This document shows positions 24,016 to 34,727 of a stretch of DNA of 64,000 nt, in pieces; position 1 is the stretch's first letter, and each line of letters opens with the position of its first letter. The stretch covers positions 62,001 to 126,000 of the forward strand of contig NZ_JMPP01000017.1 of NCBI RefSeq assembly GCF_000735435.1, written 5' to 3'. A program made the position numbers and the translations under genes. Source of the DNA: Klebsiella planticola ATCC 33531. Its GTDB lineage: Bacteria; Pseudomonadota; Gammaproteobacteria; Enterobacterales; Enterobacteriaceae. The notes beneath the pieces are model-generated. The model saw only the letters and a program-made list of their open reading frames with translations. It searched no databases and was not told the origin of the DNA.

Positions 24016-24156
24016 CATCTTTTGCGGATGACAGGAAGTGCTTCATTGCTTTTTTGCTAAAAAATAGCGAGATGGCAGCACAAACGAGAACAGGGAGAGA
24101 CGAAATACAGGTTGACAAAATATAGAGTTTATCAATAAACTTTACCACGATTTTAT

Positions 24157-24175
24157 GTCCCGTCCTCGGTACCAA
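24157..24175 (+). repeat. Direct repeat, right copy of the tRNA-Leu 3' end
   Basis: The 19 bp are identical to 19792-19810, but no tRNA body precedes them. They lie 57 bp before metY and about 380 bp upstream of the argG start. The rest of the 454-bp argG-metY gap holds the ARG boxes, an AT-rich stretch and the metY promoter. Confidence 0.75.
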
Positions 24176-24188
24176 ATCCCAGCAGTAT

Positions 24189-24217
24189 TTGCGTCTTTTG
24201 CTCAATAAGAGTAAAAT
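24189..24217 (+). promoter_or_regulatory. Promoter of the metY-rimP-nusA-infB operon
   Basis: TTGCGT (24189-24194) and TAAAAT (24212-24217) are spaced by 17 bp and end 15 bp before the tRNA gene. Confidence 0.75.
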
Positions 24218-24232
24218 ATGCCACGTTTCAGG

Positions 24233-24309
<77 letters not shown>

Positions 24310-24430
24310 CTTTCCCATTGAGTACTTTTTCAAATATACTGTGAGGACCTGGTCCTTCGTATCCGAATTTGAAAGAATTCTCCTGGAAGGTGTTCCAGAT
24401 CGCAGTTGCGATCGCAGGGTTCAGTTATCT

Positions 24431-24456
24431 AAAACCCCGATTTATCGGGGTTTTTT
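24431..24456 (+). terminator. Terminator between metY and rimP
   Basis: The hairpin AAAACCCCGA / TCGGGGTTTT is followed by T residues. It lies inside the operon, so it is expected to be leaky or antiterminated. Confidence 0.8.
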
Positions 24457-24515
24457 GTTATCTGACTTCAGAATAACTGGGCTATACGCCCTTTTTTTAT
24501 GTCTTGGGGGTGGGT

Positions 24516-24968
24516 TTGTCCACATTAGAGCAAAAATTAACAGAGATGCTCACGGCGCCGGTTGAAGCGCTTGGCTTTGAGCTGGTCGGCATCGAATTCA
24601 TTCGCGGTCGCACATCCACACTGCGCATCTATATTGATAGTGATGATGGCATCAATGTTGATGATTGTGCTGATGTGAGCCACCAGGTCAGCGCTGTCAT
24701 GGATGTCGAAGATCCAATCACCGTAGCTTACAACCTGGAAGTATCTTCACCTGGTCTCGATCGCCCGATGTTTACCGCCGAACACTATGAGCGTTTTTCC
24801 GGTGAGGAAGTCGCGCTGGTATTGCGTATGGCGGTACAGAACCGTCGCAAATGGCAGGGCATTATCAAAGCGGTAGACGGTGAAATGATCACGGTAACCG
24901 TCGAAGGCAAAGATGAAGTGTTCGCGCTGAGTAACATCCAGAAGGCGAACCTGGTTCCCCACTTTTAA
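24516..24968 (+). CDS. rimP: Ribosome maturation factor RimP
   Basis: RimP is needed for maturation of the 30S subunit. The 150 residues have the N-terminal alpha/beta domain ([42 protein letters not shown]) and a C-terminal Sm-like domain. The start is the rare codon TTG at 24516 ([11 protein letters not shown]), which gives the K-12 length; a G-rich Shine-Dalgarno tract (GGGGGTGGG) stands right before it. An in-frame TTG at 24504 is a less likely start. nusA follows after 27 bp. Confidence 0.95.
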   Translation: MSTLEQKLTEMLTAPVEALGFELVGIEFIRGRTSTLRIYIDSDDGINVDDCADVSHQVSAVMDVEDPITVAYNLEVSSPGLDRPMFTAEHYERFSGEEVALVLRMAVQNRRKWQGIIKAVDGEMITVTVEGKDEVFALSNIQKANLVPHF

Positions 24969-24995
24969 CAGTCTGGATTGAGGTGAAAGGCCCCG

Positions 24996-26483
24996 ATGAA
25001 CAAAGAAATTTTGGCTGTTGTTGAAGCCGTTTCCAACGAAAAGGCGCTGCCGCGCGAAAAGATTTTCGAAGCGCTGGAAAGTGCTCTGGCAACGGCAACC
25101 AAGAAAAAATATGAACAAGAGATCGACGTTCGCGTAGAAATCGACCGTAAAAGCGGTGATTTCGACACCTTCCGTCGTTGGCTGGTCGTTGAAGAAGTGA
25201 CCCAGCCGACGCGCGAAATTACGCTGGAAGCGGCGCGCTACGAAGACGAAAGCATGAATCCTGGTGACTACGTTGAGGACCAGATTGAATCCGTCACCTT
25301 CGACCGTATCACTACGCAGACCGCGAAACAGGTTATCGTACAGAAAGTGCGTGAAGCTGAACGCGCTATGGTTGTCGATCAGTTCCGCGAGCACGAAGGT
25401 GAAATCATCACCGGCGTGGTGAAGAAAGTAAACCGCGACAACATCACTCTGGATCTGGGCAGCAATGCTGAAGCCGTGATCCTGCGTGAAGATATGTTGC
25501 CGCGTGAGAACTTCCGTCCGGGTGACCGTATCCGCGGTGTCCTGTATGCGGTTCGTCCGGAAGCGCGCGGCGCTCAGCTGTTCGTGACCCGTTCTAAGCC
25601 GGAAATGCTGGTTGAATTGTTCCGTATTGAAGTACCGGAAATCGGCGAAGAAGTTCTCGAAATCAAAGCCGCCGCTCGCGATCCGGGCTCTCGTGCCAAG
25701 ATTGCGGTGAAAACCAACGATAAGCGTATCGACCCGGTTGGCGCTTGCGTAGGTATGCGTGGCGCACGCGTTCAGGCGGTTTCAACCGAGCTGGGCGGCG
25801 AGCGTATCGATATCGTCCTGTGGGATGATAACCCGGCGCAATTCGTGATTAACGCGATGGCACCGGCTGACGTCGCCTCTATCGTGGTGGATGAAGATAA
25901 GCACACCATGGATATCGCGGTTGAAGCGGGCAATCTGGCGCAGGCGATTGGCCGTAACGGTCAAAACGTCCGTCTGGCCTCACAGCTGAGCGGCTGGGAA
26001 CTCAACGTGATGACCGTTGACGACCTGCAGGCGAAGCATCAGGCTGAAGCCCACGCGGCTATCGATACCTTCACGAAATATCTTGATATTGATGAAGATT
26101 TCGCCACGCTGCTGGTTGAAGAAGGTTTCGCGACGTTGGAAGAACTGGCCTATGTGCCGGTGAAAGAACTGCTGGAAATCGACGGTCTGGATGAAGCCAC
26201 CGTTGAAGCACTTCGTGAGCGTGCGAAAAATGCGCTGACCACGTTGGCGCTGGCTCAGGAAGAAAGCCTGGGAGATACTAAACCTGCCGATGATTTGTTA
26301 AATCTGGAAGGTTTAGAACGTTTGATGGCTTTCAAACTGGCTGCCCGTGGTGTTTGTACGCTGGAAGATCTCGCCGAGCAGGGCATTGATGATCTGGCTG
26401 ATATCGAAGGGTTGACCGACGAAAAAGCCGGAGAGCTCATCATGGCCGCCCGTAATATTTGTTGGTTCGGCGACGAAGCGTAA
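24996..26483 (+). CDS. nusA: Transcription termination/antitermination factor NusA
   Basis: NusA binds RNA polymerase near the exit channel, promotes pausing and intrinsic termination, and takes part in rRNA and lambda N antitermination. The 495 residues contain the N-terminal polymerase-binding domain (about 1-130), S1 domain (about 135-200), two KH domains (about 200-345, with [17 protein letters not shown]), and two acidic C-terminal helix-hairpin-helix repeats (about 360-490), the latter binding the alpha subunit. It lies between rimP and infB in one operon. Confidence 0.98.
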   Translation: MNKEILAVVEAVSNEKALPREKIFEALESALATATKKKYEQEIDVRVEIDRKSGDFDTFRRWLVVEEVTQPTREITLEAARYEDESMNPGDYVEDQIESVTFDRITTQTAKQVIVQKVREAERAMVVDQFREHEGEIITGVVKKVNRDNITLDLGSNAEAVILREDMLPRENFRPGDRIRGVLYAVRPEARGAQLFVTRSKPEMLVELFRIEVPEIGEEVLEIKAAARDPGSRAKIAVKTNDKRIDPVGACVGMRGARVQAVSTELGGERIDIVLWDDNPAQFVINAMAPADVASIVVDEDKHTMDIAVEAGNLAQAIGRNGQNVRLASQLSGWELNVMTVDDLQAKHQAEAHAAIDTFTKYLDIDEDFATLLVEEGFATLEELAYVPVKELLEIDGLDEATVEALRERAKNALTTLALAQEESLGDTKPADDLLNLEGLERLMAFKLAARGVCTLEDLAEQGIDDLADIEGLTDEKAGELIMAARNICWFGDEA

Positions 26484-26507
26484 TAAACTGTAGCAGGAAG
26501 GAACAGC

Positions 26508-29192
26508 ATGACAGATGTGACCATTAAAGCGCTGGCCTCAGAGATTCAGACCTCTGTGGATCGCCTGATACAGCAATTTGCTGATGCAGGGATTCGCAAA
26601 TCGGCTGATGATTCTGTGACGGCGCAAGAGAAGCAGACCTTGTTGACGCACCTGAACCGTGAACACGGTTCGGCGCCCGACAAGCTGACGCTGCAGCGCA
26701 AAACGCGCAGCACGTTAAATATTCCAGGTACCGGTGGTAAAAGTAAATCGGTACAAATCGAAGTCCGCAAGAAGCGCACCTTTGTGAAACGCGATCCGCA
26801 AGAGGCAGAACGCCTTGCCGCGGAAGAGCAGGCGCAGCGTGAAGCGGAAGAGCAAGCCCATCGCGAGGCAGAAGAAGCTGCCAAGCGAGAGGCGCAATTA
26901 AAAGCTGAACGTGAGGCCGCAGAACAAGCTAAACGTGAAGTCGCTGAGAAAGCGAAACGTGAAGCTGCGGAAAAAGACAAAGTGAGCAATCAACAAACCG
27001 ACGACATGACAAAAAGCGCCCAGGCTGAAAAGATCCGCCGTGAAAACGAAGCAGCAGAGCTGAAACGTAAAGCGGAAGAAGAAGCACGTCGCAAGCTTGA
27101 AGAAGAAGCGCGCCGCGTAGCGGACGAAGCACGCCGTATGGCTGCAGAAAACGAAAAGAACTGGACCGAAACACCAGAAGCTCCAGAAGAAACCAGCGAT
27201 TATCACGTGACGACGTCTCAGCACGCCCGTCAGGCTGAAGATGATAACGATCGCGAAGTTGAAGGCGGTCGTGGCCGCGGTCGCAACAGCAAAGCTGCGC
27301 GTCCGAAGAAAGGCAACAAACACGCCGAATCCAAAGCCGATCGTGAAGAAGCCCGTGCAGCCGTTCGTGGCGGCAAAGGCGGCAAGCGTAAAGGTTCTTC
27401 TCTGCAACAGGGCTTCCAGAAGCCTGCGCAGGCTGTAAACCGTGACGTTATCATCGGTGAAACCATCACCGTTGGCGAGCTGGCTAACAAGATGGCGGTC
27501 AAAGGCTCTCAGGTCATCAAAGCGATGATGAAGCTGGGCGCGATGGCGACCATCAACCAGGTCATCGACCAGGAAACCGCACAGCTGGTTGCCGAAGAGA
27601 TGGGCCACAAAGTTATCCTGCGTCGTGAGAACGAACTGGAAGAAGCGGTAATGAGCGACCGTGATACCGGCGCGGCGGCAGAAGCCCGTGCACCGGTTGT
27701 GACCATCATGGGTCACGTTGACCACGGTAAAACCTCTCTGCTGGACTATATTCGTTCAACCAAAGTGGCATCCGGCGAAGCGGGTGGTATTACCCAGCAC
27801 ATCGGTGCATACCACGTTGAAACTGAAAACGGGATGATCACCTTCCTGGATACCCCAGGCCACGCCGCGTTTACCTCAATGCGTGCTCGTGGTGCGCAGG
27901 CAACGGATATCGTTGTTCTGGTTGTCGCTGCCGACGATGGCGTGATGCCACAGACTATCGAAGCTATCCAGCACGCAAAAGCGGCTCAGGTGCCGGTAGT
28001 GGTTGCGGTCAACAAGATCGACAAACCTGAAGCGGATATGGATCGCGTTAAAAACGAACTGTCTCAGTACGGCGTTATGCCGGAAGAGTGGGGCGGCGAA
28101 TCTCAGTTCATCCCTGTTTCTGCGAAAGCGGGTACCGGTATTGATGACCTGTTGAATGCTATCCTGCTGCAGGCTGAAGTTCTGGAGCTGAAAGCGGTAC
28201 GTAACGGTATGGCCAGCGGTGCGGTTATCGAATCCTTCCTGGATAAAGGTCGTGGTCCGGTGGCAACCGTTCTGGTTCGCGAAGGTACTCTGCACAAGGG
28301 CGACATCGTTCTGTGCGGCTTCGAATACGGTCGCGTTCGTGCGATGCGTAACGAACTGGGTCAGGAAGTTCTGGAAGCGGGTCCGTCCATTCCGGTGGAA
28401 ATCCTCGGTCTGTCCGGTGTTCCGGCTGCGGGTGATGAAGTGACCGTGGTTCGTGACGAGAAGAAAGCGCGTGAAGTTGCGTTGTATCGTCAGGGCAAAT
28501 TCCGTGAAGTCAAACTGGCGCGTCAGCAGAAATCTAAACTTGAGAACATGTTCGCTAACATGACTGAAGGCGAAGTTCACGAAGTGAACGTCGTACTGAA
28601 AGCGGACGTTCAGGGTTCCGTGGAAGCGATCTCCGACTCTTTACTGAAACTGTCTACCGACGAAGTCAAAGTGAAGATCATCGGCTCTGGCGTAGGTGGT
28701 ATCACCGAAACCGACGCGACCCTGGCTGCGGCATCCAACGCTATCCTGGTAGGCTTCAACGTACGTGCCGATGCATCAGCGCGTAAAGTTATCGAAGCGG
28801 AAAGCCTGGATCTGCGCTACTACTCCGTCATCTATAACCTGATCGACGAAGTGAAAGCGGCGATGAGCGGTATGCTCTCTCCGGAACTGAAACAGCAGAT
28901 CATCGGTCTGGCTGAAGTGCGCGATGTCTTTAAATCGCCGAAATTCGGCGCTATCGCGGGCTGTATGGTTACCGAAGGGACGATTAAACGTCATAACCCA
29001 ATCCGCGTACTGCGCGACAACGTGGTTATCTATGAAGGCGAGCTGGAATCCCTGCGCCGCTTCAAAGATGACGTTAACGAAGTCCGTAACGGCATGGAAT
29101 GTGGTATCGGCGTGAAGAACTACAACGACGTTCGCGTTGGCGATATGATCGAAGTGTTCGAGATCATCGAGATTCAGCGTACCATCGCGTAA
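26508..29192 (+). CDS. infB: Translation initiation factor IF-2
   Basis: IF-2 is the GTPase that brings fMet-tRNA to the 30S subunit and promotes subunit joining. The 894 residues have a small N-terminal IF2N domain, a long Ala/Glu/Lys/Arg-rich coiled linker (about 95-220), a second IF2N domain (about 320), the G domain with GHVDHGKT (about 402-409), DTPGH and NKID, and domains II-IV. A GTG at 26982 (VSNQQTDDM, codon 159) matches the internal start that gives the shorter IF2-2 form in K-12. Confidence 0.98.
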   Translation: MTDVTIKALASEIQTSVDRLIQQFADAGIRKSADDSVTAQEKQTLLTHLNREHGSAPDKLTLQRKTRSTLNIPGTGGKSKSVQIEVRKKRTFVKRDPQEAERLAAEEQAQREAEEQAHREAEEAAKREAQLKAEREAAEQAKREVAEKAKREAAEKDKVSNQQTDDMTKSAQAEKIRRENEAAELKRKAEEEARRKLEEEARRVADEARRMAAENEKNWTETPEAPEETSDYHVTTSQHARQAEDDNDREVEGGRGRGRNSKAARPKKGNKHAESKADREEARAAVRGGKGGKRKGSSLQQGFQKPAQAVNRDVIIGETITVGELANKMAVKGSQVIKAMMKLGAMATINQVIDQETAQLVAEEMGHKVILRRENELEEAVMSDRDTGAAAEARAPVVTIMGHVDHGKTSLLDYIRSTKVASGEAGGITQHIGAYHVETENGMITFLDTPGHAAFTSMRARGAQATDIVVLVVAADDGVMPQTIEAIQHAKAAQVPVVVAVNKIDKPEADMDRVKNELSQYGVMPEEWGGESQFIPVSAKAGTGIDDLLNAILLQAEVLELKAVRNGMASGAVIESFLDKGRGPVATVLVREGTLHKGDIVLCGFEYGRVRAMRNELGQEVLEAGPSIPVEILGLSGVPAAGDEVTVVRDEKKAREVALYRQGKFREVKLARQQKSKLENMFANMTEGEVHEVNVVLKADVQGSVEAISDSLLKLSTDEVKVKIIGSGVGGITETDATLAAASNAILVGFNVRADASARKVIEAESLDLRYYSVIYNLIDEVKAAMSGMLSPELKQQIIGLAEVRDVFKSPKFGAIAGCMVTEGTIKRHNPIRVLRDNVVIYEGELESLRRFKDDVNEVRNGMECGIGVKNYNDVRVGDMIEVFEIIEIQRTIA

Positions 29193-29362
29193 TCTTCGTC
29201 GACTTTTGGGCCGCCACTGCGTTGGCTGCGCTCGTTCACCCCGGTCGCATCGTTATCTATGCTCCCGGGGATTGATGAGCCTGCCGCCTGTGTTGCCCCC
29301 AAATCCTTAGACGATTGACTAGCGTTGGCCGGGTTAGCATAGCGCCACCCGGCAATAATTCT

Positions 29363-29388
29363 AAAAAGGGGCTTATGGCCCCTTTTTT
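29363..29388 (+). terminator. Terminator-like hairpin between infB and rbfA
   Basis: The stem AAAAAGGGGC / GGCCCCTTTTTT with loop TTAT lies 22 bp before rbfA, inside the operon. Confidence 0.75.
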
Positions 29389-29410
29389 GTCTTTATCTGG
29401 AGAATTTATT

Positions 29411-29812
29411 ATGGCGAAAGAATTTGGTCGCCCGCAGCGCGTGGCTCAGGAGATGCAAAAAGAGATTGCTATCATCCTGCAACGCGAAATTAAAGACCCG
29501 CGTCTGGGCATGATGACCACCGTTTCTGGCGTTGAAATGTCTCGCGATCTGGCTTATGCCAAAGTCTTCGTGACCTTTCTGAACGACAAAGACGAAGCCG
29601 CGGTGAAAGCCGGCATCAAAGCATTGCAGGAAGCATCCGGCTTTATCCGTTCCCTGCTGGGGAAAGCAATGCGGCTGCGTATCGTGCCGGAACTGACCTT
29701 CTTCTACGACAACTCGTTGGTTGAAGGGATGCGTATGTCTAACCTGGTGACCAGCGTGGTGAAGCATGACGATGAGCGTCGTGTGAACCCGGACGACAGC
29801 AAGGAGGACTGA
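29411..29812 (+). CDS. rbfA: 30S ribosome-binding factor RbfA
   Basis: RbfA helps late 30S maturation at the 16S 5' helix and is needed at low temperature. The 133 residues start [16 protein letters not shown] and show the KH-like fold with the conserved kinked helix near [16 protein letters not shown] 29411 has a GGAG ribosome site; the longer frame from 29315 would run through the terminator-like hairpin. The stop overlaps the truB start by one base. Confidence 0.97.
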   Translation: MAKEFGRPQRVAQEMQKEIAIILQREIKDPRLGMMTTVSGVEMSRDLAYAKVFVTFLNDKDEAAVKAGIKALQEASGFIRSLLGKAMRLRIVPELTFFYDNSLVEGMRMSNLVTSVVKHDDERRVNPDDSKED

Positions 29813-30756
29813 TGAGTCGTCCTCGTCGTCGCGGTCGCGATGTGCATGGCGTGCTGTTGCTGGATAAACCTCAGGGCGCGTCCAGCAACGATGTACTGCA
29901 GAAAGTCAAACGTATCTATAATGCGAACCGCGCAGGGCACACCGGGGCGCTGGATCCGCTGGCAACCGGCATGCTGCCGATTTGCCTCGGGGAAGCCACC
30001 AAGTTTTCCCAGTATCTGCTGGATTCCGATAAGCGTTATCGTGTGATTGCGAAGCTCGGACAGCGTACCGACACCTCTGATGCCGATGGCCAGGTGGTGG
30101 AAGAGCGCCCGCTGACCTTCAGCGACGAACAGCTGGCGGCGGCGCTGGACAGTTTCCGCGGCGAAACCCAACAGGTACCGTCGATGTATTCGGCGCTGAA
30201 ATACCAGGGGAAAAAGCTCTACGAATATGCCCGTCAGGGGATTGACGTTCCGCGTGAAGCCCGGCCGATTAACGTCTATGAGCTGCTGTTTATCCGCCAC
30301 GAAGGGGATGAGCTGGAGCTGGAAATTCATTGCTCCAAAGGCACCTATATCCGGACGATTATCGACGATCTGGGTGAGAAACTGGGCTGTGGCGCCCACG
30401 TTATTTATCTGCGCCGTCTGGCCGTCAGCAAATATCCGGTTGAGCGGATGGTGACGCTGGAGCAGCTACAGGCGCTGGTTGAACAGGCGGCGGCACAGGA
30501 TATTCCCGCCGCGCAGCTGCTCGATCCGCTGCTGATGCCTATGGACAGCCCGGCGTCAGATTATCCGCTGGTTAATATTCCCGAAACATCGGCGGTTTAC
30601 TTTAAGAATGGCAACCCGGTCCGTACAACAGGTGCCCCGCTACAGGGCCTGGTGCGAGTCACTGAAGGTGAAGACGGTAAGTTTCTCGGTATGGGTGAGA
30701 TTGACGATGAAGGCCGCGTGGCGCCGCGTCGTCTGGTTGTCGAATACCCTGCTTGA
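29812..30756 (+). CDS. truB: tRNA pseudouridine-55 synthase TruB
   Basis: TruB makes pseudouridine 55 in the T-loop of nearly all tRNAs and also acts as a tRNA chaperone. The 314 residues include the catalytic motif [14 protein letters not shown] with the active Asp (Asp48 region), the KRY segment and a C-terminal PUA domain (about 250-314). It overlaps rbfA by one base, which suggests translational coupling. Confidence 0.98.
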   Translation: MSRPRRRGRDVHGVLLLDKPQGASSNDVLQKVKRIYNANRAGHTGALDPLATGMLPICLGEATKFSQYLLDSDKRYRVIAKLGQRTDTSDADGQVVEERPLTFSDEQLAAALDSFRGETQQVPSMYSALKYQGKKLYEYARQGIDVPREARPINVYELLFIRHEGDELELEIHCSKGTYIRTIIDDLGEKLGCGAHVIYLRRLAVSKYPVERMVTLEQLQALVEQAAAQDIPAAQLLDPLLMPMDSPASDYPLVNIPETSAVYFKNGNPVRTTGAPLQGLVRVTEGEDGKFLGMGEIDDEGRVAPRRLVVEYPA

Positions 30757-30765
30757 GTGCTGTTC

Positions 30766-30794
30766 TTGCGATAAAAGCCGGCTGCGGGTAGAAT
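30766..30794 (+). promoter_or_regulatory. rpsO promoter
   Basis: TTGCGA (30766-30771) and TAGAAT (30789-30794) are spaced by 17 bp, just after truB and about 110 bp before rpsO, as expected for the K-12 rpsO promoter P1. A GC discriminator (ATCGCCGC) follows. Confidence 0.7.
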
Positions 30795-30888
30795 ATCGCC
30801 GCTTAACGTCCGCAAAAGTGTTTTAACATTTTCGGGCGTTGCATCAGGGGTCGCTGAATTAGAGATCGGCACCCTTTCTTTCTTTTAA

Positions 30889-31173
<285 letters not shown>

Positions 31174-31188
31174 TTCTGCGAGTTTCAG

Positions 31189-31215
31189 AAAAAGGGGCCT
31201 CAGGGCCCCTTTTTT
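31189..31215 (+). terminator. Rho-independent terminator after rpsO
   Basis: The hairpin AAAAAGGGGCC / GGGCCCCTTTTTT stands 15 bp after the rpsO stop. Confidence 0.9.
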
Positions 31216-31265
31216 CGACCAGGCGGCAGCAATTCACTAAAAACTCATGTATTGTTGCTATTAAT

Positions 31266-31356
31266 GATCTTCGTGCAGAGGTTCGCGCGGCTAATGAGAG
31301 GCTTGATCCGCAGGGGCGGGTAAAGGTTGTCATTAGTCGCGAGGATGCAGGAGATC
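31266..31356 (+). promoter_or_regulatory. Long hairpin in the pnp leader (probable RNase III site)
   Basis: CGCGGCTAATGA (31286-31297) pairs along 12 bp with TCATTAGTCGCG (31330-31341), one pair being G-U, and outer bases GATCT (31266-31270) pair with AGATC (31352-31356). In K-12 RNase III cuts such a leader stem and PNPase then destabilises its own mRNA. The same stem is likely to serve autocontrol here. Small RNAs have been mapped to the rpsO-pnp gap in K-12; I cannot tell if one is made here. Confidence 0.65.
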
Positions 31357-31415
31357 GGGTCAACTGACGCTATGTCGTGGATATCGCGTCACCTATTGAT
31401 ATAAAGGATAGAATT

Positions 31416-33551
31416 TTGCTAAATCCGATCGTTCGTAAATTCCAGTACGGCCAACATACCGTAACGCTGGAAACCGGCATGATGGCTCGTCAGGCCACTG
31501 CTGCTGTCATGGTTAGCATGGATGACACTGCGGTATTCGTTACCGTTGTTGGTCAGAAAAAAGCGAAGCCAGGTCAGGACTTCTTCCCGCTGACCGTTAA
31601 CTATCAAGAGCGTACTTACGCAGCAGGTAAAATTCCGGGTGGTTTCTTCCGTCGTGAAGGCCGTCCAAGCGAAGGCGAAACCCTGATCGCGCGTCTGATT
31701 GACCGCCCGGTTCGTCCGCTGTTCCCGGAAGGCTTCGTCAACGAAGTTCAGGTTATCGCTACCGTTGTTTCCGTTAACCCACAGGTTAACCCGGATATCG
31801 TGGCGATGATTGGTGCTTCCGCAGCGCTGTCCCTGTCAGGTATTCCGTTCAACGGTCCTATCGGTTCTGCTCGCGTTGGTTATATCAATGACCAGTACGT
31901 TCTGAACCCGACTCAGGATGAGCTGAAAGAAAGTAAGCTGGACCTGGTTGTTGCCGGTACCGAAGCGGCAGTCCTGATGGTGGAATCTGAAGCTGAACTG
32001 CTGAGCGAAGACCAGATGCTGGGTGCGGTGGTCTTTGGCCACGAGCAGCAGCAGATTGTCATTCAGAACATCAACGACCTGGTTAAAGAAGCGGGTAAAC
32101 CGCGCTGGGACTGGCAGCCGGAAGCCGTCAACGAAGCGCTGAATGCGCGCGTTGCTGCCCTGGCCGAAGCGCGTCTGAGCGATGCTTACCGTATCACTGA
32201 TAAACAAGAGCGTTACGCTCAGATTGACGTGATCAAAGCGGAAACCATCGCGACGCTGATTGCTGAAGACGAAACCCTGGACGCTAACGAACTGGGTGAA
32301 ATCCTGCACGCTATCGAGAAAAATGCCGTGCGTAGCCGCGTACTGGCAGGCGAGCCGCGTATCGATGGCCGTGAAAAAGATATGATTCGTGGTCTGGATG
32401 TTCGTACTGGCGTACTGCCGCGTACTCACGGTTCCGCACTGTTCACCCGTGGCGAAACTCAGGCGCTGGTGACTGCGACTCTGGGTACCGCACGTGATGC
32501 GCAGAACATTGACGAACTGATGGGCGAGCGTACTGACTCCTTCCTGTTCCACTACAACTTCCCTCCGTACTCTGTCGGCGAGACTGGCATGGTGGGTTCA
32601 CCGAAGCGTCGTGAAATCGGTCACGGTCGTCTGGCTAAGCGCGGCGTACTGGCCGTTATGCCGACCACGGAAGAATTCCCGTACACCGTTCGCGTGGTAT
32701 CTGAAATCACCGAATCTAACGGTTCTTCCTCCATGGCTTCCGTGTGCGGTGCTTCTCTGGCGCTGATGGATGCTGGTGTGCCGGTGAAAGCTGCCGTTGC
32801 GGGTATCGCAATGGGTCTGGTGAAAGAAGGCGACAACTACGTTGTTCTGTCTGACATTCTGGGTGACGAAGACCACCTGGGTGATATGGACTTCAAAGTG
32901 GCGGGTTCCCGCGACGGTATCTCTGCGCTGCAGATGGATATCAAAATTGAAGGCATCACCAAAGAGATCATGCAGGTTGCACTGAACCAGGCGAAAGGTG
33001 CTCGTCTGCACATCCTGGGCGTAATGGAGCAGGCGATTAACGCGCCGCGCGGCGATATCTCCGAATTCGCACCGCGTATCCACACCATCAAGATCAGCCC
33101 GGACAAGATCAAAGACGTGATCGGTAAAGGCGGCTCTGTGATTCGTGCGCTGACTGAAGAGACCGGTACTACCATCGAAATCGAAGATGACGGTACTGTG
33201 AAGATCGCAGCAACCGATGGCGACAAAGCGCAACACGCTATCCGTCGTATCGAAGAGATCACCGCTGAGATCGAAGTTGGCCGTGTTTACAATGGTAAAG
33301 TGACCCGTATCGTTGACTTTGGCGCATTTGTTGCCATCGGCGGCGGTAAAGAAGGTCTGGTCCACATTTCTCAGATCGCTGACAAGCGCGTAGAGAAAGT
33401 GACCGATTACCTGCAGATGGGTCAGGAAGTGCCGGTTAAAGTTCTGGAAGTTGACCGTCAGGGCCGCGTTCGTCTGAGCATTAAAGAAGCAGCTGAACAG
33501 ACACAGCCTGCCGCTGCACCGGAAGCTCCGGTTGCTGAGCAAGGCGAGTAA
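31416..33551 (+). CDS. pnp: Polynucleotide phosphorylase
   Basis: PNPase degrades RNA 3' to 5' with phosphate and is part of the RNA degradosome. The 711 residues have two RNase PH domains (second one with the catalytic [12 protein letters not shown] segment), a KH domain (about 555-610, [17 protein letters not shown]) and an S1 domain (about 620-690). The start is TTG 31416 ([12 protein letters not shown]), preceded by AAAGGAT; this gives the K-12 length. An in-frame GTG at 31377 would add 13 residues of leader. Confidence 0.97.
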   Translation: MLNPIVRKFQYGQHTVTLETGMMARQATAAVMVSMDDTAVFVTVVGQKKAKPGQDFFPLTVNYQERTYAAGKIPGGFFRREGRPSEGETLIARLIDRPVRPLFPEGFVNEVQVIATVVSVNPQVNPDIVAMIGASAALSLSGIPFNGPIGSARVGYINDQYVLNPTQDELKESKLDLVVAGTEAAVLMVESEAELLSEDQMLGAVVFGHEQQQIVIQNINDLVKEAGKPRWDWQPEAVNEALNARVAALAEARLSDAYRITDKQERYAQIDVIKAETIATLIAEDETLDANELGEILHAIEKNAVRSRVLAGEPRIDGREKDMIRGLDVRTGVLPRTHGSALFTRGETQALVTATLGTARDAQNIDELMGERTDSFLFHYNFPPYSVGETGMVGSPKRREIGHGRLAKRGVLAVMPTTEEFPYTVRVVSEITESNGSSSMASVCGASLALMDAGVPVKAAVAGIAMGLVKEGDNYVVLSDILGDEDHLGDMDFKVAGSRDGISALQMDIKIEGITKEIMQVALNQAKGARLHILGVMEQAINAPRGDISEFAPRIHTIKISPDKIKDVIGKGGSVIRALTEETGTTIEIEDDGTVKIAATDGDKAQHAIRRIEEITAEIEVGRVYNGKVTRIVDFGAFVAIGGGKEGLVHISQIADKRVEKVTDYLQMGQEVPVKVLEVDRQGRVRLSIKEAAEQTQPAAAPEAPVAEQGE

Positions 33552-33562
33552 GGTTGCCGTTT

Positions 33563-33584
33563 GCCCTCCGCGTTGGCGGAGGGC
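33563..33584 (+). terminator. Stem-loop between pnp and nlpI
   Basis: The perfect 9-bp stem GCCCTCCGC-GTTG-GCGGAGGGC lies 12 bp after pnp. It has no T run, so it may stabilise the pnp 3' end or be a weak terminator rather than a full stop. Confidence 0.55.
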
Positions 33585-33659
33585 GTATTACGGGCAGGAC
33601 GCCCTGTTTGCAGCCGGGGAACTGGACGTTCATCCAATCGTTGTCTTCGGGAGTGGGAA

Positions 33660-34544
33660 ATGAAGCCTTTTTTGCGCTGGTGTTTCGTGGCGACAGCTCT
33701 CACGCTGGCAGGATGCAGCAACTCTGCCTGGCGTAAGGACGCAGTCCTCGCGGTGCCATTGCAACCGACTTTGCAGCAAGAAGTGATTCTGGCGCGCATG
33801 GAACAAATTCTTGCCAGTCGGGCTTTAACCGATGACGAACGCGCACAGCTTTTATATGAGCGCGGAGTGTTGTATGATAGTCTCGGTCTGAGGGCATTAG
33901 CGCGAAATGATTTTTCACAAGCGTTGGCAATCCGACCTGATATGCCTGAAGTATTCAATTACTTAGGCATTTATTTAACGCAGGCAGGCAATTTTGATGC
34001 TGCCTATGAAGCGTTTGATTCTGTACTTGAGCTTGATCCAACTTACAACTACGCGCACTTGAATCGCGGTATCGCCCTGTATTACGGCGGTCGCGCTAAG
34101 TTAGCGCAAGATGATCTGCTGGCGTTTTATCAAGACGATCCCAATGATCCTTTCCGTAGCCTGTGGCTTTACCTCGCTGAGCGTAAACTCGACGAGAAGC
34201 AGGCGCTTGAAGCACTGAAACAGCGCTTCGACAAATCGGATAAAGAACAATGGGGATGGAACATTGTCGAGTTCTACCTTAGCGACATCAACGAAAAAAC
34301 GTTGATGGACCGTTTGAAGGCAGACGCAACGGATAACACCTCGCTCGCTGAGCATCTCAGTGAAACCAACTTCTATTTAGGTAAGTACTACCTAAGTCTG
34401 GGGGACAAGGACAGCGCTACGGCACTGTTCAAACTGGCGGTCGCAAACAACGTTCACAACTACGTTGAGCACCGATACGCATTGTTGGAATTATCGCTCT
34501 TGGGCCAGGAGCAAGATGACCTGGCAGAATCGGACCAGCAATAG
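33660..34544 (+). CDS. nlpI: Lipoprotein NlpI
   Basis: NlpI is an outer-membrane lipoprotein with TPR repeats that acts as adaptor for peptidoglycan hydrolases and for the protease Prc. The 294-residue precursor has a lipobox (LTLAGC, Cys19) and TPR-like helical repeats at about 60-165 ([47 protein letters not shown]). The ATG at 33660 puts the signal peptide at the N-terminus; the longer frame from 33561 runs through the pnp-nlpI hairpin. It is located between pnp and deaD as in K-12. Confidence 0.97.
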   Translation: MKPFLRWCFVATALTLAGCSNSAWRKDAVLAVPLQPTLQQEVILARMEQILASRALTDDERAQLLYERGVLYDSLGLRALARNDFSQALAIRPDMPEVFNYLGIYLTQAGNFDAAYEAFDSVLELDPTYNYAHLNRGIALYYGGRAKLAQDDLLAFYQDDPNDPFRSLWLYLAERKLDEKQALEALKQRFDKSDKEQWGWNIVEFYLSDINEKTLMDRLKADATDNTSLAEHLSETNFYLGKYYLSLGDKDSATALFKLAVANNVHNYVEHRYALLELSLLGQEQDDLAESDQQ

Positions 34545-34646
34545 CTGACGAACACATCAGCCCATTTTTTTGTTTGCCATCACCTTAACGGGTGAGGGCG
34601 TTGTTGTTCGTTAATACACCTACTTTGAGCCGGTTCACACTTTTCA

Positions 34647-34727
34647 ATGAAAATTACTCTAAATTTTCACGTTGAGTTATGTAGACTGGCCGCCATTAAT
34701 TTTGAGGCACACGTACTACATGGCTGA
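34647..34727 (+). CDS. yrbN: 26-residue peptide YrbN overlapping the deaD start
   Basis: A 26-codon frame in the deaD leader reads [19 protein letters not shown] followed by EAHVLHG. It closely matches the small YrbN peptide of K-12, which lies at the same place. Its stop overlaps the start of deaD by 8 bp, so its translation could govern deaD translation. Function of the peptide itself is unknown. Confidence 0.8.
   Translation: MKITLNFHVELCRLAAINFEAHVLHG

Noticed and set aside
31250-31366. Short coding-like frame in the pnp leader
   Set aside because: It has no ATG, GTG or TTG start, and the stem-loop explains the sequence constraint. Kept only as a finding about structure.
32598-33542. 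314-codon open frame opposite pnp
   Set aside because: Shadow of pnp.
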